Assembly: GCA_947461015.1 (NCBI GenBank)
Contig: CANHIR010000130.1
Coordinates: forward strand, 1 to 5,487
DNA: 5,487 nt
Direction: 5' to 3'
Source: Bacteroidota bacterium
GTDB lineage: Bacteria > Bacteroidota > Bacteroidia > Chitinophagales > Chitinophagaceae
The position numbers were made by a program, and so were the translations under genes. Under the pieces are notes generated by a model that saw only the letters and a list, made by a program, of their open reading frames with translations, made no database searches and had not been told where the DNA came from. Positions 4,280 to 5,487 of the stretch are shown in pieces (the first letter of the stretch is position 1; every line of letters starts with the position of its first letter).

Positions 4280-4867
4280 ATGTCAGACAGTTTGAAAAAA
4301 GTAATCATTTTAGCGGCACCATCTGGGGCTGGAAAAACTACTATTACTAAATATTTATTGGAGCGATTTTCACGTTTAGCTTTTTCTATTTCAGCTACTA
4401 CGCGTGCGCCCAGAGGAAAAGAACAGGATGGGGTTGAATATCATTTTTTAAGTCTAGCAAAATTTGAAGGGCTTATTGATCAAAATGAATTTATAGAGTA
4501 CGAGCAAGTGTATGAGGGTGTTTATTACGGTACTTTAAAATCCGAACTAGACCGTATTTGGGCTTTAGGTAAAGTCCCTGTATTGGATATAGATGTGAAA
4601 GGCGCCATTCGTGTACAACAACAATTGGGAGCAAAAAGCCTTTCTATATTTATTATGCCTCCTTCTGTAGCTGCATTACGCGAAAGATTGTTAAATAGAC
4701 AAACTGAAACCGAAGAAAGTATTCAAACCAGAATTGATAAAGCCGAGTATGAAATTAGTTTTAGCAATGAATTTAATGCAATTGTAAAAAACGAAATTAT
4801 AGAAACCGCTTGTGCGGATGCAGCCAACTTACTCATTGAATTTTTAGGACCTGAGTTCATAAAATAA
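4280..4867 (+). CDS. gmk: Guanylate kinase
   Basis: This gene encodes 195 aa, the usual length. The enzyme phosphorylates GMP to GDP with ATP, an essential cytoplasmic step in purine nucleotide supply and recycling. Visible motifs are the P-loop APSGAGKTT (13-21), the GMP-binding segment ATTRAPRGKEQDGVEYHF (39-56), FIEYEQVYEGVYYGT (71-85), DIDVKGA (103-109) and the lid/C-terminal region with RLLNRQTETEESIQTR (136-151). All look intact. The start is taken as ATG 4280. An in-frame TTG at 4274 would add only two residues and overlaps the -7 element. The gene is divergent from the peptidase, and a dehydrogenase gene follows after 24 bp on the same strand, probably on the same transcript. There is no terminator between them. 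Confidence 0.97.
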   Translation: MSDSLKKVIILAAPSGAGKTTITKYLLERFSRLAFSISATTRAPRGKEQDGVEYHFLSLAKFEGLIDQNEFIEYEQVYEGVYYGTLKSELDRIWALGKVPVLDIDVKGAIRVQQQLGAKSLSIFIMPPSVAALRERLLNRQTETEESIQTRIDKAEYEISFSNEFNAIVKNEIIETACADAANLLIEFLGPEFIK

Positions 4868-4891
4868 TTTTTAAAATTAAAACAAACAACC

Positions 4892-5487
4892 ATGTCATTG
4901 CAAGGAAAAACAGTGTTTATTACCGGAGGAAGCAGGGGCATTGGCAAAGCCATTGCATTAAAATTAGCAGGAGCAGGTGCTAATATTGTAATTGCAGCAA
5001 AGTCGGTGGAAGAAGATCCACGTTTAGGAGGCACCATTTATTCAGCAGCAGCCGAGGTAGAAGCATTGGGAGTAAAAGCTTTAGCAGTGCAAGTAGACAT
5101 TAGAGACGAAGCGCAAATTGCCAATGCAATTAAACAAACAGTAGACAAATTTGGTGGTATTGATATTGTCATTAACAATGCATCTGCTATTCAGTTAACC
5201 GATACCGAAGGAACACCTAGTAAAAGATTTGATTTAATGCATAGCATTAATGTGCGTGGTACTTTTTTAGTGGTTCAACATGCATTGCCCTATTTAAAAA
5301 AATCGTCACATGCACATATTCTTACTTTATCACCACCCATTAATTTAGATCCTAAATGGATTGGTCCTCATATTGCTTATACGCTTACAAAGTATGATAT
5401 GAGCATGATGGCCATTGGATGGGCACATGAATTAAAAGAAGACGGTATTGCCTCAAACGCTTTGTGGCCCCGCACTACTATTGATAC
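4892..5487 (+). CDS. HSDL2-like short-chain dehydrogenase/reductase (3' end outside window)
   Basis: The open frame runs from ATG 4892 to the window end (198 codons and two bases). It is a classical NAD(P)-dependent SDR with a Rossmann fold: cofactor motif TGGSRGIG (11-18), NNAS (95-98, where most SDRs have NNAG), structural Asn120, catalytic Ser147 in LSPP, and Tyr163-x3-Lys167 (YTLTK). The segments LSPPINLDPKW and ALWPRT are characteristic of the hydroxysteroid dehydrogenase-like 2 group, which also has NNAS. Bacterial members are usually about 270-290 aa, so roughly 80-90 residues are probably missing; whether a C-terminal SCP2 domain follows is not visible. The physiological substrate is unknown; a lipid or fatty-acid-related alcohol or ketone is a family-based guess. 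It follows gmk by 24 bp with an A-rich leader typical of Bacteroidota, suggesting cotranscription. Confidence 0.93.
   Translation, partial: MSLQGKTVFITGGSRGIGKAIALKLAGAGANIVIAAKSVEEDPRLGGTIYSAAAEVEALGVKALAVQVDIRDEAQIANAIKQTVDKFGGIDIVINNASAIQLTDTEGTPSKRFDLMHSINVRGTFLVVQHALPYLKKSSHAHILTLSPPINLDPKWIGPHIAYTLTKYDMSMMAIGWAHELKEDGIASNALWPRTTID

Noticed and set aside
4723..5037. 104-codon minus-strand frame across the gmk/SDR junction
   Set aside because: It overlaps two well-supported genes on the other strand, and its composition is that of a shadow frame.

Overview
The window looks like chromosomal DNA of a Bacteroidota bacterium, probably near the Chitinophagia (inference). It is AT-rich, start codons are preceded by A/T-rich leaders without strong Shine-Dalgarno sequences, -7 elements of the TAnnTTTG type occur, and exported proteins carry MKK-type signal peptides ending in Ala-Gln. 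No rRNA, tRNA, transposase, cas gene or phage gene was seen.

Left part (1-1957): three minus-strand genes for exported proteins lie in a row. Two are complete (919-1692 and 110-892). Only the signal peptide of the third (1-46) is in the window. The two complete proteins are diverged paralogues, and each seems to be an internal tandem duplication of a roughly 70-residue alpha/beta module resembling the dimeric alpha-beta barrel (ferredoxin-like) fold. Their function is unknown. A 265-bp intergenic region with candidate operators separates them from a divergent plus-strand HxlR-family regulator (1958-2413), the obvious candidate to control them.

Middle (2414-2675): the convergent gap between the regulator and an S10 carboxypeptidase is the least ordinary part. 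It holds three unrelated strong hairpins, two identical 43-bp direct repeats that can each fold into a stem with a tandem G-A internal loop, and a short fragment resembling the 3' end of the neighbouring peptidase gene. I know of no named element that matches the 43-bp repeat.

Right part (2676-5487): a secreted S10 serine carboxypeptidase (minus strand, 2676-4211) is divergent from guanylate kinase gmk (plus strand, 4280-4867). A HSDL2-like short-chain dehydrogenase follows 24 bp later and runs off the window end (4892-5487). A perfect -7 element ends three bases before the gmk ATG, suggesting a leaderless or nearly leaderless mRNA.

The genes do not form one pathway. The window combines housekeeping genes (gmk, peptidase, dehydrogenase) with a small regulator-plus-exported-protein locus. 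No clear new defence or mobile system is visible. The best leads are the repeat/hairpin cluster and the duplicated-module exported protein family.
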